This document shows positions 39,261 through 53,504 of a stretch of 64,000 nucleotides of DNA, in pieces (the first letter of the stretch is position 1; the number at the start of each line of letters is the position of its first letter). A model generated the notes under the pieces. It had not been told where the DNA came from. It did not search any database and saw only the letters and a list, made by a program, of their open reading frames with translations. The translations under genes were made by a program, and so were the position numbers. The stretch comes from Calliopsis andreniformis. Its lineage: Eukaryota; Arthropoda; Insecta; Hymenoptera; Andrenidae. The stretch covers positions 1,240,001-1,304,000 of the forward strand of contig NW_027480535.1 in NCBI RefSeq assembly GCF_051401765.1, read 5' to 3'.

Positions 39261-42112
39261 AGGACTGAGCATTGAGGATTGAAGATTGAGTATTGAGGAT
39301 TGAAGATTGAGAATTGAGGATTGAGGATTGAGGATTGAGGATGAGGGCTGAGGGTTGATGATTGAGGTTTGAGGACTGAGGACTGAGGGTTGAGGATTGA
39401 GAATTGAAGATTGAGTATTGAGGATTGAAGGTTGAGGATTGTGGATTGAGGATTGAGGATTGAGGCTTGAATATTGTGGATTGGGGACTGAGTCTTCAGG
39501 GTTGAGTGATGAGAATTGATGTTTGTGGGTAGAGATTTGAAGATTGCAGGTTGAGTATTGAGTATTGAAAACTGTGAAACCATGATATTCTATTGAGGAT
39601 TGAGGATGGACCACTGACTGTGGAGGACTGAGGGCTGAAGATTGAGGATTCAGCATTGGGGATTGAGGATTGAGGTTTGAGGACTGAGGATTGAAGATTG
39701 AGGATTAGGTATTGAGGATTGATGAATGAGGATTAAGTATTGAGTATTGAGGATTGAGGATTGAAGATTGAGGATTGCGTATTGAGGATAGAACATTGAG
39801 GATTGAGGATTGAGTATTGAGGATTGAAGATTGAATATTGATGATTGAAGATTGAGGATCGAGGATTGAGGGTTGTGGATTGAGGACGAGGACTGAGGGT
39901 TGAGTATTGATGTTTGAGGTCTGAGGATTGAGGATTGAGGATTGAGAATTGAGGATTGAGGATTGAAGATTGAGGATTGGGTACTGAGGATTGAAGAATG
40001 AGGATTGAGTATTGAGTATTGAGGATTGAGGATTGAGGATTGAGGATTGAAGATTGAGGATTAGGTATTGAGGATTGATGAATGAGGATTGAGTATTGAG
40101 TATTGAGGATTGAGGATTGAAGATTGAGTATAGAGGATTGAAGATTGACGATTGAGGATTGAGGATTGAGGATTGAGGATTGAGGATTGAGGATTGAGGA
40201 TTGAAGATTGAGTATTGGGTATTGAAGATTGAGGATTGAGGATTGAGCATTGTGGATTGAGGCTTGATGATTGAGTACTGAGGATTGAAGATTAAGATTG
40301 GGGATTGAGGATCGAGGATTGAGGATTGAGGATTGAGGATTGAAGATTGAGTATTGAGGATTGAAGATTGGGGATTGAGGATTGAGGATTGAGGATTGAG
40401 GATTGAAGATTGAGTACTGAGGATTGAAGATTAAGATTGAGGATTGAGGATTGAGGACTGAGGATTGAGGATTGAGGATTGAAGTTTCAGTATTGAGGAT
40501 TGAAGATTGAGAATTGAGGATTGAGGATTGAGCGTTGAGGACTGAGTGTTGAGGGTTGAGTGATGAGAATTGATGTTTGTGGATAGAGATTTGAAGATTG
40601 CAGATTGAGTATTGAGTATTGAAAACTGTGAATTGAGTATATTATATTGAGGATTGAGGATTGACAACTGATTGTTGAGGACTGAGGGCGGAAGATTGAG
40701 GATTCCGGATTGAGGATTCAGAATTGAAATTTGAGGACTGAGCATTGAGGATTGAAGATTGAGTATTGAGGATTGAAGATTGAGAATTGAGGATTGAGGA
40801 TTGAGGATTGAGGATGAGGGCTGAGGGTTGAGGATTGAGGTTTGAGGACTGAGGACTGAGGATTGAGTATTGAGTATTGAGGATTGAGGCTTGAAGATTG
40901 AGTATTGAGGATTGGAGATTGACGATTGAGGATTGAGGATTGAGGATTGAGGATTGAGGATTGAGGATTGAGGATTGAAGATTGAGTATTGAGGATTGAA
41001 GGTAGAGGATTGAGGATTGAGAATTGTGGATTGAGGCTTGATGATTGAGTACTGAGGATTGAAGATTAAGATTGGGGATTGAGGATTGAGGATTGAGGAT
41101 TGAGGATTGAAGATTGAGTATTGAGGATTGAAGATTGAGGATTGAGGATTGAGGATTGAGGATTGAGGATTGAAGATTGAGTACTGAGGATTGAAGGTTA
41201 AGATTGAGGATTGAGGATTGAGGACTGAGGATTGAGGATTGAGGATTGAAGGTTCAGTATTGAGGATTGAAGATTGAGAATTGAGGGTTGAGGATTGAGC
41301 GTTGAGGACTGAGTGTTGAGGGTTGAGTGATGAGAATTGATGTTTGTGGATAGAGATTTGAAGATTGCAGATTGAGTATTGAGTATTGATAACTGTGAAT
41401 TGAGTATATTCTATTGAGGATTGAGGATTGACAACTGATTGTTGAGGACTGAGGGCTGAAGATTGAGGGTTCCGGATTGAGGATTCAGAATTGAAATTTG
41501 ACGACTGAGCATTGAGGATTGAAAATTGAGTATTGAGGATTGAAGATTGAGAATTGAGGATTGAGGATTGAGGATTGAGGATGAGGGCTGAGGGTTGAGG
41601 ATTGAGGTTTGAGGACTAAGGACAGAGGATTGAAGATTGAGGATTGAGGATTGAGGATTCAGCATTGAGGATTGAAGATTGAGTACTGAGGATTGAAGAT
41701 TAAGGTTGAGGATTGAGGATTGAGGGTTGAGGATTGAGGATTGAAGATTGAGGATTGCGTATTGAGGATAGAACATTGAGGATTGAGGATTGAGTATTGA
41801 GGATTGAAGATTGAATATTGATGATTGAAGATTGAGGATCGAGGATTGAGGGTTGTGGATTGAGGACGAGGACTGAGGGTTGAGTATTGATGTTTGAGGA
41901 CTGAGGATTGAGGATTGAGGATTGAGTACTGAGGATTGAAGATTAAGATTCAGGGTTGAGGATTGAGGATTGAGGATTGAGGTTTGAGGATTGAGGATTG
42001 ACGACTGAGTGTTGAGGGTTGAGTGATGAGAATTGATGTTTGAGGATAGAGATTTGAAGATTGCAGATTGAGTATTGAGTATTGAAAACTGTGAATTGAT
42101 GATATTCTCTTG
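39177..42112 (+). repeat. Higher-order repeat D, unit 2 (2,936 bp)
   Basis: Cores at 39511, 40565, 41332 and 42028 match unit 1 with no net indel. Only isolated substitutions are visible, for example GTGGGTAGAG at 39531 against GTGGATAGAG, and GGACCACTGACTG against GGACCCCTGACTG. This near-identity marks it as one of the youngest duplications here, or as recently homogenised. Confidence 0.92.
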
Positions 42113-45100
42113 AGGATTGAGGATTCACAACTGATTGTTGAGGACTGAGGGCTGAAGGTTGAGGATTCAGGATTGAGGATTCAGGATTGTGGTTTGAGGA
42201 CCGAGGATTGAGGGCTGGGGATTGAGGATTGAGAATTGAAGATTGAGGATTGAGTATTGGGGGTTGTGGATTGAGGACGAGGACTGACGGTTGAGTATTG
42301 ATGTTTGAGTTCTGAGGATTGAGGATTTAGGATTGAAGATTGGGGATTGGGTATTGAGGATTGAAGAATGAGGATTGAGTATTGAGTATTGAGGATTGAG
42401 GATTGAAGATTGAGTATTGAGGATTGAAGATTGACGATTGAGTATTGAGGATTGAGGATTGAGGATTGAGAATTGAGGATTGAGGATTGAGGATTGAAGA
42501 TTGGGTATTGAGGATTGAAGATTGGGGATTGAGGATTGAGGATTGCGGATTGAGGATTGAAGATTGAGGATTCGGTATTGAGGATTGAAGAATGAGGATT
42601 GAGGAGTGAGGACTGAGGATTGAGGATTGCAGATTGAGTATTGAGGATCGAAGATTGAGGATTGAGGATTGAGGATTGAGGATTGAGGAGTGAGGATTGA
42701 GGATTGAAGATTGAGTATTGAGGACTGAAGACTGAGGATTGAGGATTGAGGATTGAGGATTGAGGATTGAAGATTGAGGATTGGGGATTGAGGATTGACG
42801 ATTGAGGATTGAGCATTGGGGATTGAGAATTGAGGATTGAGGATTGAAGGTTGAGTATTGAGGATTGAAGATTGAGGATTGAGGATTGAGGATTGAGCAT
42901 TGAGGATTGAAGACTGAGGATTGAGAAGTGAGTATTGAAGATTGAGGATTTGGGACTGAGGATTGAAGATTGAGGATTGAGGATTGAGGATTGAGGATTG
43001 AGGATTGAGGATTGAGGATTGAATATTGAGGATTGGGTATTGAGGATTGAAGAATGAGGATTGAGGATTGAGGATTGAGGATTGAGGATTGAAGATTGAG
43101 TATTGAGGATTGAAGATTGACGATTGAGGATTGAGGATTGAGGATTGAGGATTGAGGATTGAGGATTGAGGATTGAGGATTCAGGATTGAAGATTGAGTA
43201 TCGAGGATTGAAGATTGAGGATTGAGGATTGAGGATTGATGATTGAGGATTGAAGATTGAGGATTGAGGATTGAGGATTGAGGATTGAGGATTGAAGATT
43301 GAGGATTGGGTATTGAGGATTCAATAATGATGATTGAGGATTGAGTATTGAGGATTGAGGATTGAAGATTGAGTACTGAGGATTGAAGATTAAGATTGAG
43401 GGTTGAGGATTGAGGATTGAGGATTGAGGTTTGAGGATTGAGGATTGACGAATGAGTGTTGAGGGTTGAGTGATGAGAATTGATGTTTGAGGATAGAGAT
43501 TTGAAGATTGCAGATTGAGTATTGAGTATTGAAAACTGTGTATTGATGATATTCTCTTGAGGATTGAGGATTCACAACTGATTGTTGAGGACTGAGGGCT
43601 GAAGGTTGAGGATGCAGGATTGAGGATTCAGGATTGTGGTTTGAGGACCGAGGATTGAGGGCTGAGGATTGAGGATTGAGAATTGAAGATTGAGGATTGA
43701 GTATTGGGGGTTGTGGATTGAGGACGAGGACTGACGGTTGAGTATTGATGTTTGAGTTCTGAGGATTGAGGATTGAGGATTGAAGATTGGGGATTGGGTA
43801 TTGAGGATTGAAGAATGAGGATTGAGTATTGAGTATTGAGGATTGAGGATTGAAGATTGAGTATTGAGGATTGAAGATTGACGATTGAGTATTGAGGATT
43901 GAGGATTGAGGATTGAGGATTGAGGATTGAGGATTGAGGATTGAAGATTGGCTATTGAGGATTGAAGATTGGGGATTGAGGATTGAGGATTGCGGATTGA
44001 GGATTGAAGATTGAGGATTCGGTATTGAGGATTGAAGAATGAGGATTGAGGAGTGAGGACTGAGGATTGAGGATTGCAGATTGAGTATTGAGGATCGAAG
44101 ATTGGGGATTGAGGATTGAGGATTGAGGATTGAGGAGTGAGGACTGAGGATTGAAGATTGAGTATTGAGGACTGAAGATTGAGGATTGAGGAATGAGGAT
44201 TGAGGATTGAGGATTGAAGATTGAGGATTGGGGATTGAGGATTGACGATTGAGGATTGAGCATTGGGGATTGAGAATTGAGGATTGAGGATTGAAGGTTG
44301 AGTATTGAGGATTGAAGATTGAGGATTGAGGATTGAGGATTGAGCATTGAGGATTGAAGACTGAGGATTGAGGAGTGAGTATTGAAGATTGAGGATTTGG
44401 GACTGAGGATTGAAGATTGAGGATTGAGGATTGAGGATTGAGGATTGAGGATTGAGGATTGGGGATTGAATATTGAGGATTGGGTATTGAGGATTGAAGA
44501 ATGAGGATTGAGGATTGAGGATTGAGGATTGAGGAATGAAGATTGAGTATTGAGGATTGAAGATTGACGATTGAGGATTGAGGATTGAGGATTGAGGATT
44601 GAGGATTGAGGATTGAGGATTGAGGATTGAGGATTGAGGATTGAAGATTGAGTATCGAGGATTGAAGATTGAGGATTGAGGATTGAGGTTTGAGGATTGA
44701 GGACGAGGACTGACGGTTGAGGATTGAGGTTTGAGGATCGAGTGTTGAGGATTGAGAGTTGAGGACTGAGGATTGAAGATTGAGAATTGAGGATCGAAGG
44801 TTGAGGATTGAGGATTGAGGATTGATGATTGACGCTTGAGGATTGAGTGTTGAGGATGGAGGATTGATGATTGAGGATTGCAGACTGAGTATTGAGTATT
44901 GACGATGGGAGGATTGAGGATTGATGATAGAGGATTGAGAATTGGGGACTGAGGATTCAAGATTGAGGACCGAAGATTGAGAATTGAGGATTGAAGATTG
45001 ATAATTGAGGATTGAGGATTGAACATTGAATACTGAGGATTCAGGATTGAAGATTGAGTATTGAGGATAGAAGATTGAGGATTGAGAATTGTCGATTAAG

Positions 45101-48100
45101 GATTGAGGATGAGGTCTGAGGGTTGAGGATTGCGGTTTGAGGACTGAGGACTGAGGATTGAGGATTGAGAATAGAGGATTGAGGATTGAGGATTGAAGAT
45201 TGAGGATTGGGTATTGAGGATTCAAGAATGAGGATTGAGGATTGAGGATTGAGGATTGAGGATTGAAGATTGAGTATTGAGCATTGAAGCCTGACGATTG
45301 AGGATTGAGGATTGAAGATTGAGGATTGAGGACTGAGTGTTGAATATTGATGTCTGAGGTCTGAGGATTGAGGATTGAGAATTGAGAATTGAGGATTGAA
45401 GATTGAAGATTGAGGATTGGGTATTGTGGATTGACGAATGAGGATTGAGGATTGCGGATTGAGGATTGAAGATTGAGTATTGAGGATTGAAGATTGAGGA
45501 TTCAGGATCGAGGATTGAGGACTGAGGATTGAGGATTGCGAATTGAAGATTCAGTATTAAGGATTGAAGATTCAAAATTGAGGATGAGGGTTGAACATTG
45601 AGTACTGAGTGCTGAGGGTTGAGTAATGAGAATTTATGTTTCTGGATAGAGATTTGAAGATTGCAGATTGAGTATTGAGTATTGAATACTGTGAATTGAG
45701 GATATTCTATGGAGGACTGAGGATTGACAATTGATTGTTGAGGACTGAGGGCTGAAGATTGAGGATTCAGGATTGAGGATTAGGTATTGAGTTTTGAGGA
45801 CTGAGGATTGATGGTTGAGGGTTGTGCGTTGAATGTTGAGGGTTGAGTGATGAGAATTGATGTTTGTGGATAGAGATTTGAAGATTGCAGGCTGAGTATT
45901 GAGTATTGAAACCTGTTAATTGAGGATATTCTATTGACGATTGAGGATTCACAACTGATTGTTGAAGTCTGAGGGCTGAATATTGGGGGTTCAGGATTGT
46001 GGATTCAGGATTGAGGTTTGAGGACTGAGGCATGAGGGTTGAGGATTGAAGATTGAGTACTGAGGATTGAAGATTAAGATTGAGGATTGAGGATTGAGGA
46101 TTGAGGATTGAGGAATGAGGATTGAAGATTGAGGATTGCGTATTGAGGATAGAACATTGAGGATTGAGGATTTAGTATTGAGGACTGAGGATTGAGGATT
46201 GAAGATTGAATATAGATGATTGAGATTGAGGATCGAGGATTGAGGGTTGTGGGTTGAGGACGAGGACTGAGTGTTGAGTATTGAAGTTTGAGGTCTGAGG
46301 ATTGAGGATTGAGGATTGAAGATTGAGGATTGTGTATTGAGGATCGAAGAATGAGGATTGAGTATTGAGTATTGAGGATTGAGGATTGAAGATTGAGTAT
46401 TGAGGATTGAAGATTGACGACTGAGGATTGAGGATTGAGGATTGAGGATTGAGGATTGAAGATTGAGTATTGAGAATTGAAGATTGAGGATTGAGGATTG
46501 AGGATTGAGGATTGAGGATTGAAGATTGAGTACTGAGGATTGAAGATTAAGATTGACGATTGAGGATTGAGGATTGAGGATTGAGGATTGAGGATTGAAG
46601 ATTGAGGATTGCGTATTGAGGATAGAACATTGAGGATTGAGGATTGAGTATTGAGGATTGAGGATTGAGGATTGAAGATTGAATATTGATGATTGAATAT
46701 TGAGGATTGAGGATTGATGGTTGTGGATTGAGGACGAGGACTGAGGGTTGAGTATTGCTGTTTGAGGTCTGAGGATTGAGGATTGAGAATTGAGGATTGA
46801 GGATTGAGGATTGAAGACTGAGAATTGGGTATTTAGGATTGAAGGATGAGGATTGAGGATTGAGTATTGAGGATTGAGGATTGAGGATTGAAGATTAAGA
46901 TTGAGGATTGAGGATTGAGGATTGAGGATTGAGGATTGAGGATTGAGGATTGAAGATTGAGGATTGCGTATTGAGGATAGAACATTGAGGATTGAGTATT
47001 GAGTATTGAGGATTGAGGATTGAGGATTGAGGATTGAAGATTGAATATTGATGATTGAAGATTGAGGATCGAGGATTGAGGGTTGTGGGTTGAGGACGAG
47101 GACTGACGGCTGAGTATTGATGTTTGATGTCTGAGGATTGAGGATTGAGGATTGAGGATTGAGGATTGAGGATTGAGGATTGAGGATTGCGGATTGAAGA
47201 TTGAGGATTGGGTATTGAGGGTTGAAGAATGAGGATTGAGGATTGAGGATTGAGGATTGAGGATTGAGGAATGAGGATTGAGGATTGAAGATTGAGGATT
47301 GGGTATTGAGGATTGAAGAATGAGGATTGAGGATTGAGGATTGAGGATTGAGGATTGAAGATTGAGTATTGAGGATTGAAGATTGACGATTGAGGATTGA
47401 GGATTGAGGATTGAGGATTGAGGATTGAGGATTGAGGATTGAAGATTGAGTATTGAGGATTGACGATTGAGGATTGAGGATTAAGTATTGACGATTGAGG
47501 ATTGCAGACTGAGTATTGAGGATTGACGATGGGAGGATTGAGGATTGAGGATAGAAGATTGAGAATTGGGGACTGAGGATTCAAGATTGAGGACCGAAGA
47601 TTGAGAATTGAGGATTGAAGATTGATAATTGAGGATTGAGGATTGAACATTGAGGACTGAGGATTCAGGATTGAAGATTGAGTATTGAGGATAGAAGATT
47701 GAGGATTGAGAATTGTCGATTAAGGATTGAGGATGAGGGCTGAGGGTTGAGGTTTGAGGTTTGAGGACTGAGGACTGACGATTGAGGATTGAGAATTGAG
47801 GATTGAGGATTGAGGATTGAAGATTGAGGATTGGGTATTGAGGATTGAAGAATGATGATTGAGGATTGAGGATTGAGGATTGAGGATTGAAGATTGAGTA
47901 TTGAGCATTGAAGCCTGACGATTGAGGATTGAGGGTTAGGTATTGAGTTTTGAGGACTGAGGATTGATGGTTGAGGGTTGTGCGTTGAATATTGAGGGTT
48001 GAGTGATGAGAATTGATGTTTGTGGATAGAGATTTGAAGATTGCAGGCTGAGTATTGAGTATTGAAACCAATTAATTGAGGATATTCTATTGACGATTGA

Positions 48101-49345
48101 GGATTCACAACTGATTGTTGAAGTCTGAGGGCTGAATATTGGGGGTTCAGGATTGTGGATTCAGGATTGAGGTTTGAGGACTGAGGATTGAGGATTGAGG
48201 ATTGAAGGGTGAGTACTGAGGATTGAAGATTAAGATTGAGGATTGAGGTTTGAGGATTGAGGATTGAGGATTGAGGATTGAAGATTGAATATTGATGATT
48301 GAAGATTGAGGATCGAGGATTGAGGGTTGTGGATTGAGGACGAGGACTGAGTGTTGAGTATTGCTGTTTGAGGTCTGAGGATTGAGGGTTGAGCATTGAG
48401 AATTGAGGATTGAGGATCGAGGATTGAAGATTGAGGATTGGGTGTTGAGGATTGAAGAATGAGGATTGAGTATTGAGGATTTAGGATTGAGGATTGAAGA
48501 TTGAGTACTGAGGATTGAAGATTAAGGTTGAGGATTGAGGATTGAGGATTGAGGATTGAAGGTTGGGGATTGGGGTCTGAGTATTGAGGGTTGAGTGATG
48601 AGAATTGATGTTTGTGGATAGAGGTCTGAAGATTGCAGATTGAGTATTGAGTATTGAAAACTGTGAATTGAGGATAATCTATTGAGGATTGAGGATTCAC
48701 AACTGATGGTTGAGGACTTAGGGCTGAAGATTGAGGATTCCGGTTTGAGGATTCAGGATTGAGGTTTGAGGACAGAGGATTGAGGAGTGAGGATTGAGGA
48801 TTGAGGATTGAGGATTGAGGATTGAAGACTGATGATTGGGTATTGAAGATTGAACAGTGAGGATTGAGTGTTGAGGATAGAGAATTGAGGATTGAGGATT
48901 GAAGGTTGAATATTAATGACTGAATATTGAGGATTGAGGATTGAGGGTTGTGGATTGAGGACGAGGACTGAGGGTTGAGTATTGATGTTTGAAGTCTGAG
49001 GATTCAGGATTGAGGATTGAGAATTGAGGATTGAGGATTGAGGATTGAAGATTGAGGATTCGGTAATGAGGATTGAAGAATGAGGGTTGAGGAGTGAGGA
49101 CTGAGGATTGAGGATTGAGGATTGAGGATTGAGGATTGAGGATTGAGGATTGAAGATTGAGTATTGAGGATTGACGGTAGAGGATTGAGGATTGAGAATT
49201 GAGGATTGAGGCTTGATGATTGAGTACTGAGGATTGAAGATTAAGATTGGGGATTGAGGATTGAGGATTGAGGATTGAGGATTGAGGATTGAAGATTGAG
49301 TATTGAGGATTGAAGATTGAGGATTGAGGATTGAGGATTGAGGAT
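42004..49345 (+). repeat. Long segmental duplication, copy 2
   Basis: It matches 24.55-31.96 kb. Compared with copy 1 it lacks 91 bp (13 heptamers, including the GATAGAACATTGAGG element) near 48.26 kb. Near 48068 it reads GAAACCAATTAATTG where copy 1 has GAAACCTGTTAATTG. After about 49,345 it continues into a segment like 33.28 kb and not the one that follows copy 1, so this is a recombination junction. Confidence 0.86.
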
Positions 49346-49576
49346 TGAGGATGAGGTCTGAGGGTTGAGGATTGAGGTTTGAGGACTGAGGTCTGAGGAT
49401 TGAGGATTGAGAATTGAGGATTGAGGATTGAGGGTTGAAGATTGAGGATTGGGTATTGAGGATTGAAGAATGAGGATTGAGGATTGAGGATTGAGGATTG
49501 AGGATTGGGGATTGAAGATTGAGTATTGAGGATTGAAGGTTGACGATCTAGGATTGAGGATTGAGGATTGAGGATT

Positions 49577-52500
49577 GAAGTTTGAGTACTGAGGATTGAA
49601 GATTAAGATTGAGGATTGAGGATTGAGGACTGAGGATTGAGGATTGACGATTGAAGGTTCAGTATTGAGGATTGAAGATTGAGAATTGAGGATTGAGGAT
49701 TGAACATTGAGGACTGAGTGTTGAGGGTTGAGTGATGAGAATTGATGTTTGTGGATACAGATTTGAAGATTGCAGATTGAGTATTGAGTATTGAAAACTG
49801 TGAATTGAGTATATTCTATTGAGGATTGAGGATAGACAACTGATTGTTGAGGTCTGAGGGCTGAAGATTGAGGGTTCCGGATTGAGGATTCAGAATCGAA
49901 ATTTGAGGACTGAGCATTGAGGATTGAAGATTGAGTATTGAGGATTGAAGATTGAGAATTGAGGATTGAGGATTGAGGATTGAGGATGAGGGCTGAGGGT
50001 TGATGATTGAGGTTTGAGGACTGAGGACTGAGGGTTGAGGATTGAGAATTGAGGATTGAGGATTGAGGGTTGCAGATTGAGGATTGGGTATTGAGGATTG
50101 AAGAATGAGGATTGAGGATTGAGGATTGAGGATTGAGGAGTGAATATTGAGTATTGAGGATTGAAGATCGACTATTGTGGATTGCGAATTGAGGATTGCG
50201 GGTTGAGGATTGAGGATTGAAGATTGAGGATTCGGTAATGAGGATTGAAGAATGAGGGTTGAGGAGTGAGGACTGAGGATTGAGGATTGAGGATTGAGGA
50301 TTGAGGATTGAGGATTGAGGATTGAAGATTGAGTATTGAGGATTGACGGTAGAGGATTGAGGATTGAGAATTGAGGATTGAGGCTTGATGATTGAGTACT
50401 GAGGATTGAAAATTAAGATTGGGGATTGAGGATTGAGGATTGAGGATTGAGGATTTAGGATTGAAGATTGAGTATTGAGGATTGAAGTTTGAGGATTGAG
50501 GATTGAGGATTGAGGATTGAGGATTGAAGATTGAGTACTGAGGACTGAAGATTAAGATTGAGGATTGAGGATTGAGGACTGAGGATTGAGGATTGAGGAT
50601 TGAAGGTTCAGTATTGAGGATTGAAGATTGAGAATTGAGGGTTGAGGATTGAGCGTTGAGGACTGAGTGTTGAGGGTTGAGTGATGAGAATTGATGTTTG
50701 TGGATAGAGATTTGAAGATTGCAGATTGAGTATTGAGTATTGAAAACTGTGAATTGAGTATATTCTATTGAGGATTGAGGATTGACAACTGATTGTTGAG
50801 GACTGAGGGCTGAAGATTGAGGATTCCGGATTGAGGATTCAGAATTGAAATTTGAGGACTGAGCATTGAGGATTGAAGATTGAGTATTGAGGATTGAAGA
50901 TTGAGAATTGAGGATTGAGGATTGAGGATTGAGGATGAGGTCTGAGGGTTGAGGATTGAGGTTTGAGGACTGAGGTCTGAGGATTGAGGATTGAGAATTG
51001 AGGATTGAGGATTGAGGGTTGAAGATTGAGGATTGGGTATTGAGGATTGAAGAATGAGGATTGAGGATTGAGGATTGAGGATTGAGGATTGGGGATTGAA
51101 GATTGAGTATTGAGGATTGAAGGTTGACGATCTAGGATTGAGGATTGAGGATTGAGGATTGAAGTTTGAGTACTGAGGATTGAAGATTAAGATTGAGGAT
51201 TGAGGATTGAGGACTGAGGATTGAGGATTGACGATTGAAGGTTCAGTATTGAGGATTGAAGATTGAGAATTGAGGATTGAGGATTGAACATTGAGGACTG
51301 AGTGTTGAGGGTTGAGTGATGAGAATTGATGTTTGTGGATACAGATTTGAAGATTGCAGATTGAGTATTGAGTATTGAAAACTGTGAATTGAGTATATTC
51401 TATTGAGGATTGAGGATTGACAACTGATTGTTGAGGTCTGAGGGCTGAAGATTGAGGGTTCCGGATTGAGGATTCAGAATCGAAATTTGAGGACTGAGCA
51501 TTGAGGATTGAAGATTGAGTATTGAGGATTGAAGATTGAGAATTGAGGATTGAGGATTGAGGATTGAGGATGAGGGCTGAGGGTTGATGATTGAGGTTTG
51601 AGGACTGAGGACTGAGGGTTGAGGATTGAGAATTGAGGATTGAGGATTGAGGGTTGCAGATTGAGGATTGGGTATTGAGGATTGAAGAATGAGGATTGAC
51701 GATTGAGGATTGAGGATTGAGGAGTGAATATTGAGTATTGAGGATTGAAGATCGACTATTGTGGATTGCGAATTGAGGATTGCGGGTTGAGGATTGAGGA
51801 TTGAAGATTGAGTATTGAGGATTGAAGGTTGAGGATTGTGGATTGAGGATTGAGGATTGAGGCTTGAATATTGTGGATTGGGGACTGAGTCTTCAGGGTT
51901 GAGTGATGAGAATTGATGTTTGTGGATAGAGATTTGAAGATTGCAGGTTGAGTATTGAGTATTGAAAACTGTGAAACCATGATATTCTATTGAGGATTGA
52001 GGATGGACCACTGACTGTGGAGGACTGAGGGCTGAAGATTGAGGATTCAGCATTGGGGATTGAGGATTGAGGTTTGAGGACTGAGGATTGAAGATTGAGG
52101 ATTAGGTATTGAGGATTGATGAATGAGGATTGAGTATTGAGTATTGAGGATTGAGGATTGAAGATTGAGGATTGCGTATTGAGGATAGAACATTGAGGAT
52201 TGAGGATTGAGTATTGAGGATTGAAGATTGAATATTGATGATTGAAGATTGAGGATCGAGGATTGAGGGTTGTGGATTGAGGACGAGGACTGAGGGTTGA
52301 GTATTGATGTTTGAGGTCTGAGGATTGAGGATTGAGGATTGAGAATTGAGGATTGAGGATTGAAGATTGAGGATTGGGTACTGAGGATTGAAGAATGAGG
52401 ATTGAGTATTGAGTATTGAGGATTGAGGATTGAGGATTGAGGATTGAAGATTGAGGATTAGGTATTGAGGATTGATGAATGAGGATTGAGTATTGAGTAT

Positions 52501-53504
52501 TGAGGATTGAGGATTGAAGATTGAGTATAGAGGATTGAAGATTGACGATTGAGGATTGAGGATTGAGGATTGAGGATTGAGGATTGAGGATTGAGGATTG
52601 AAGATTGAGTATTGGGTATTGAAGATTGAGGATTGAGGATTGAGGATTGTGGATTGAGGCTTGATGATTGAGTACTGAGGATTGAAGATTAAGATTGGGG
52701 ATTGAGGATCGAGGATTGAGGATTGAGGATTGAGGATTGAAGATTGAGTATTGAGGATTGAAGATTGGGGATTGAGGATTGAGGATTGAGGATTGAGGAT
52801 TGAAGATTGAGTACTGAGGATTGAAGATTAAGATTGAGGATTGAGGATTGAGGACTGAGGATGAGGATTGAGGATTGAAGTTTCAGTATTGAGGATTGAA
52901 GATTGAGAATTGAGGATTGAGGATTGAGCGTTGAGGACTGAGTGTTGAGGGTTGAGTGATGAGAATTGATGTTTGTGGATAGAGATTTGAAGATTGCAGA
53001 TTGAGTATTGAGTATTGAAAACTGTGAATTGAGTATATTATATTGAGGATTGAGGATTGACAACTGATTGTTGAGGACTGAGGGCGGAAGATTGAGGATT
53101 CCGGATTGAGGATTCAGAATTGAAATTTGAGGACTGAGCATTGAGGATTGAAGATTGTGTATTGAGGATTGAAGATTGAGAATTGAGGATTGAGGATTGA
53201 GGATTGAGGATGAGGGCTGAGGGTTGAGGATTGAGGTTTGAGGACTGAGGACTGAGGATTGAGTATTGAGTATTGAGGATTGAGGCTTGAAGATTGAGTA
53301 TTGAGGATTGAAGATTGACGATTGAGGATTGAGGATTGAGGATTGAGGATTGAGGATTGAGGATTGAGGATTGAAGATTGAGTATTGAGGATTGAAGGTA
53401 GAGGATTGAGGATTGAGAATTGAGGATTGAGGCTTGATGATTGAGTACTGAGGATTGAAGATTAAGATTGGGGATTGAGGATTGAGGATTGAGGATTGAG
53501 GATT
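49577..53504 (+). repeat. Higher-order repeat E, unit 1 (3,928 bp)
   Basis: Cores at 49737, 50686, 51321 and 51908 recur at +3,928 bp, and the core at 52961 recurs at +3,929 bp. The extra base is explained by a 1-bp loss in this unit near 52,860 (GAGGATGAGGATTG). The unit combines material of HOR C (c-cores) with material of HOR D (f-core 51908, C-B module near 52.17-52.32 kb). Confidence 0.9.
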
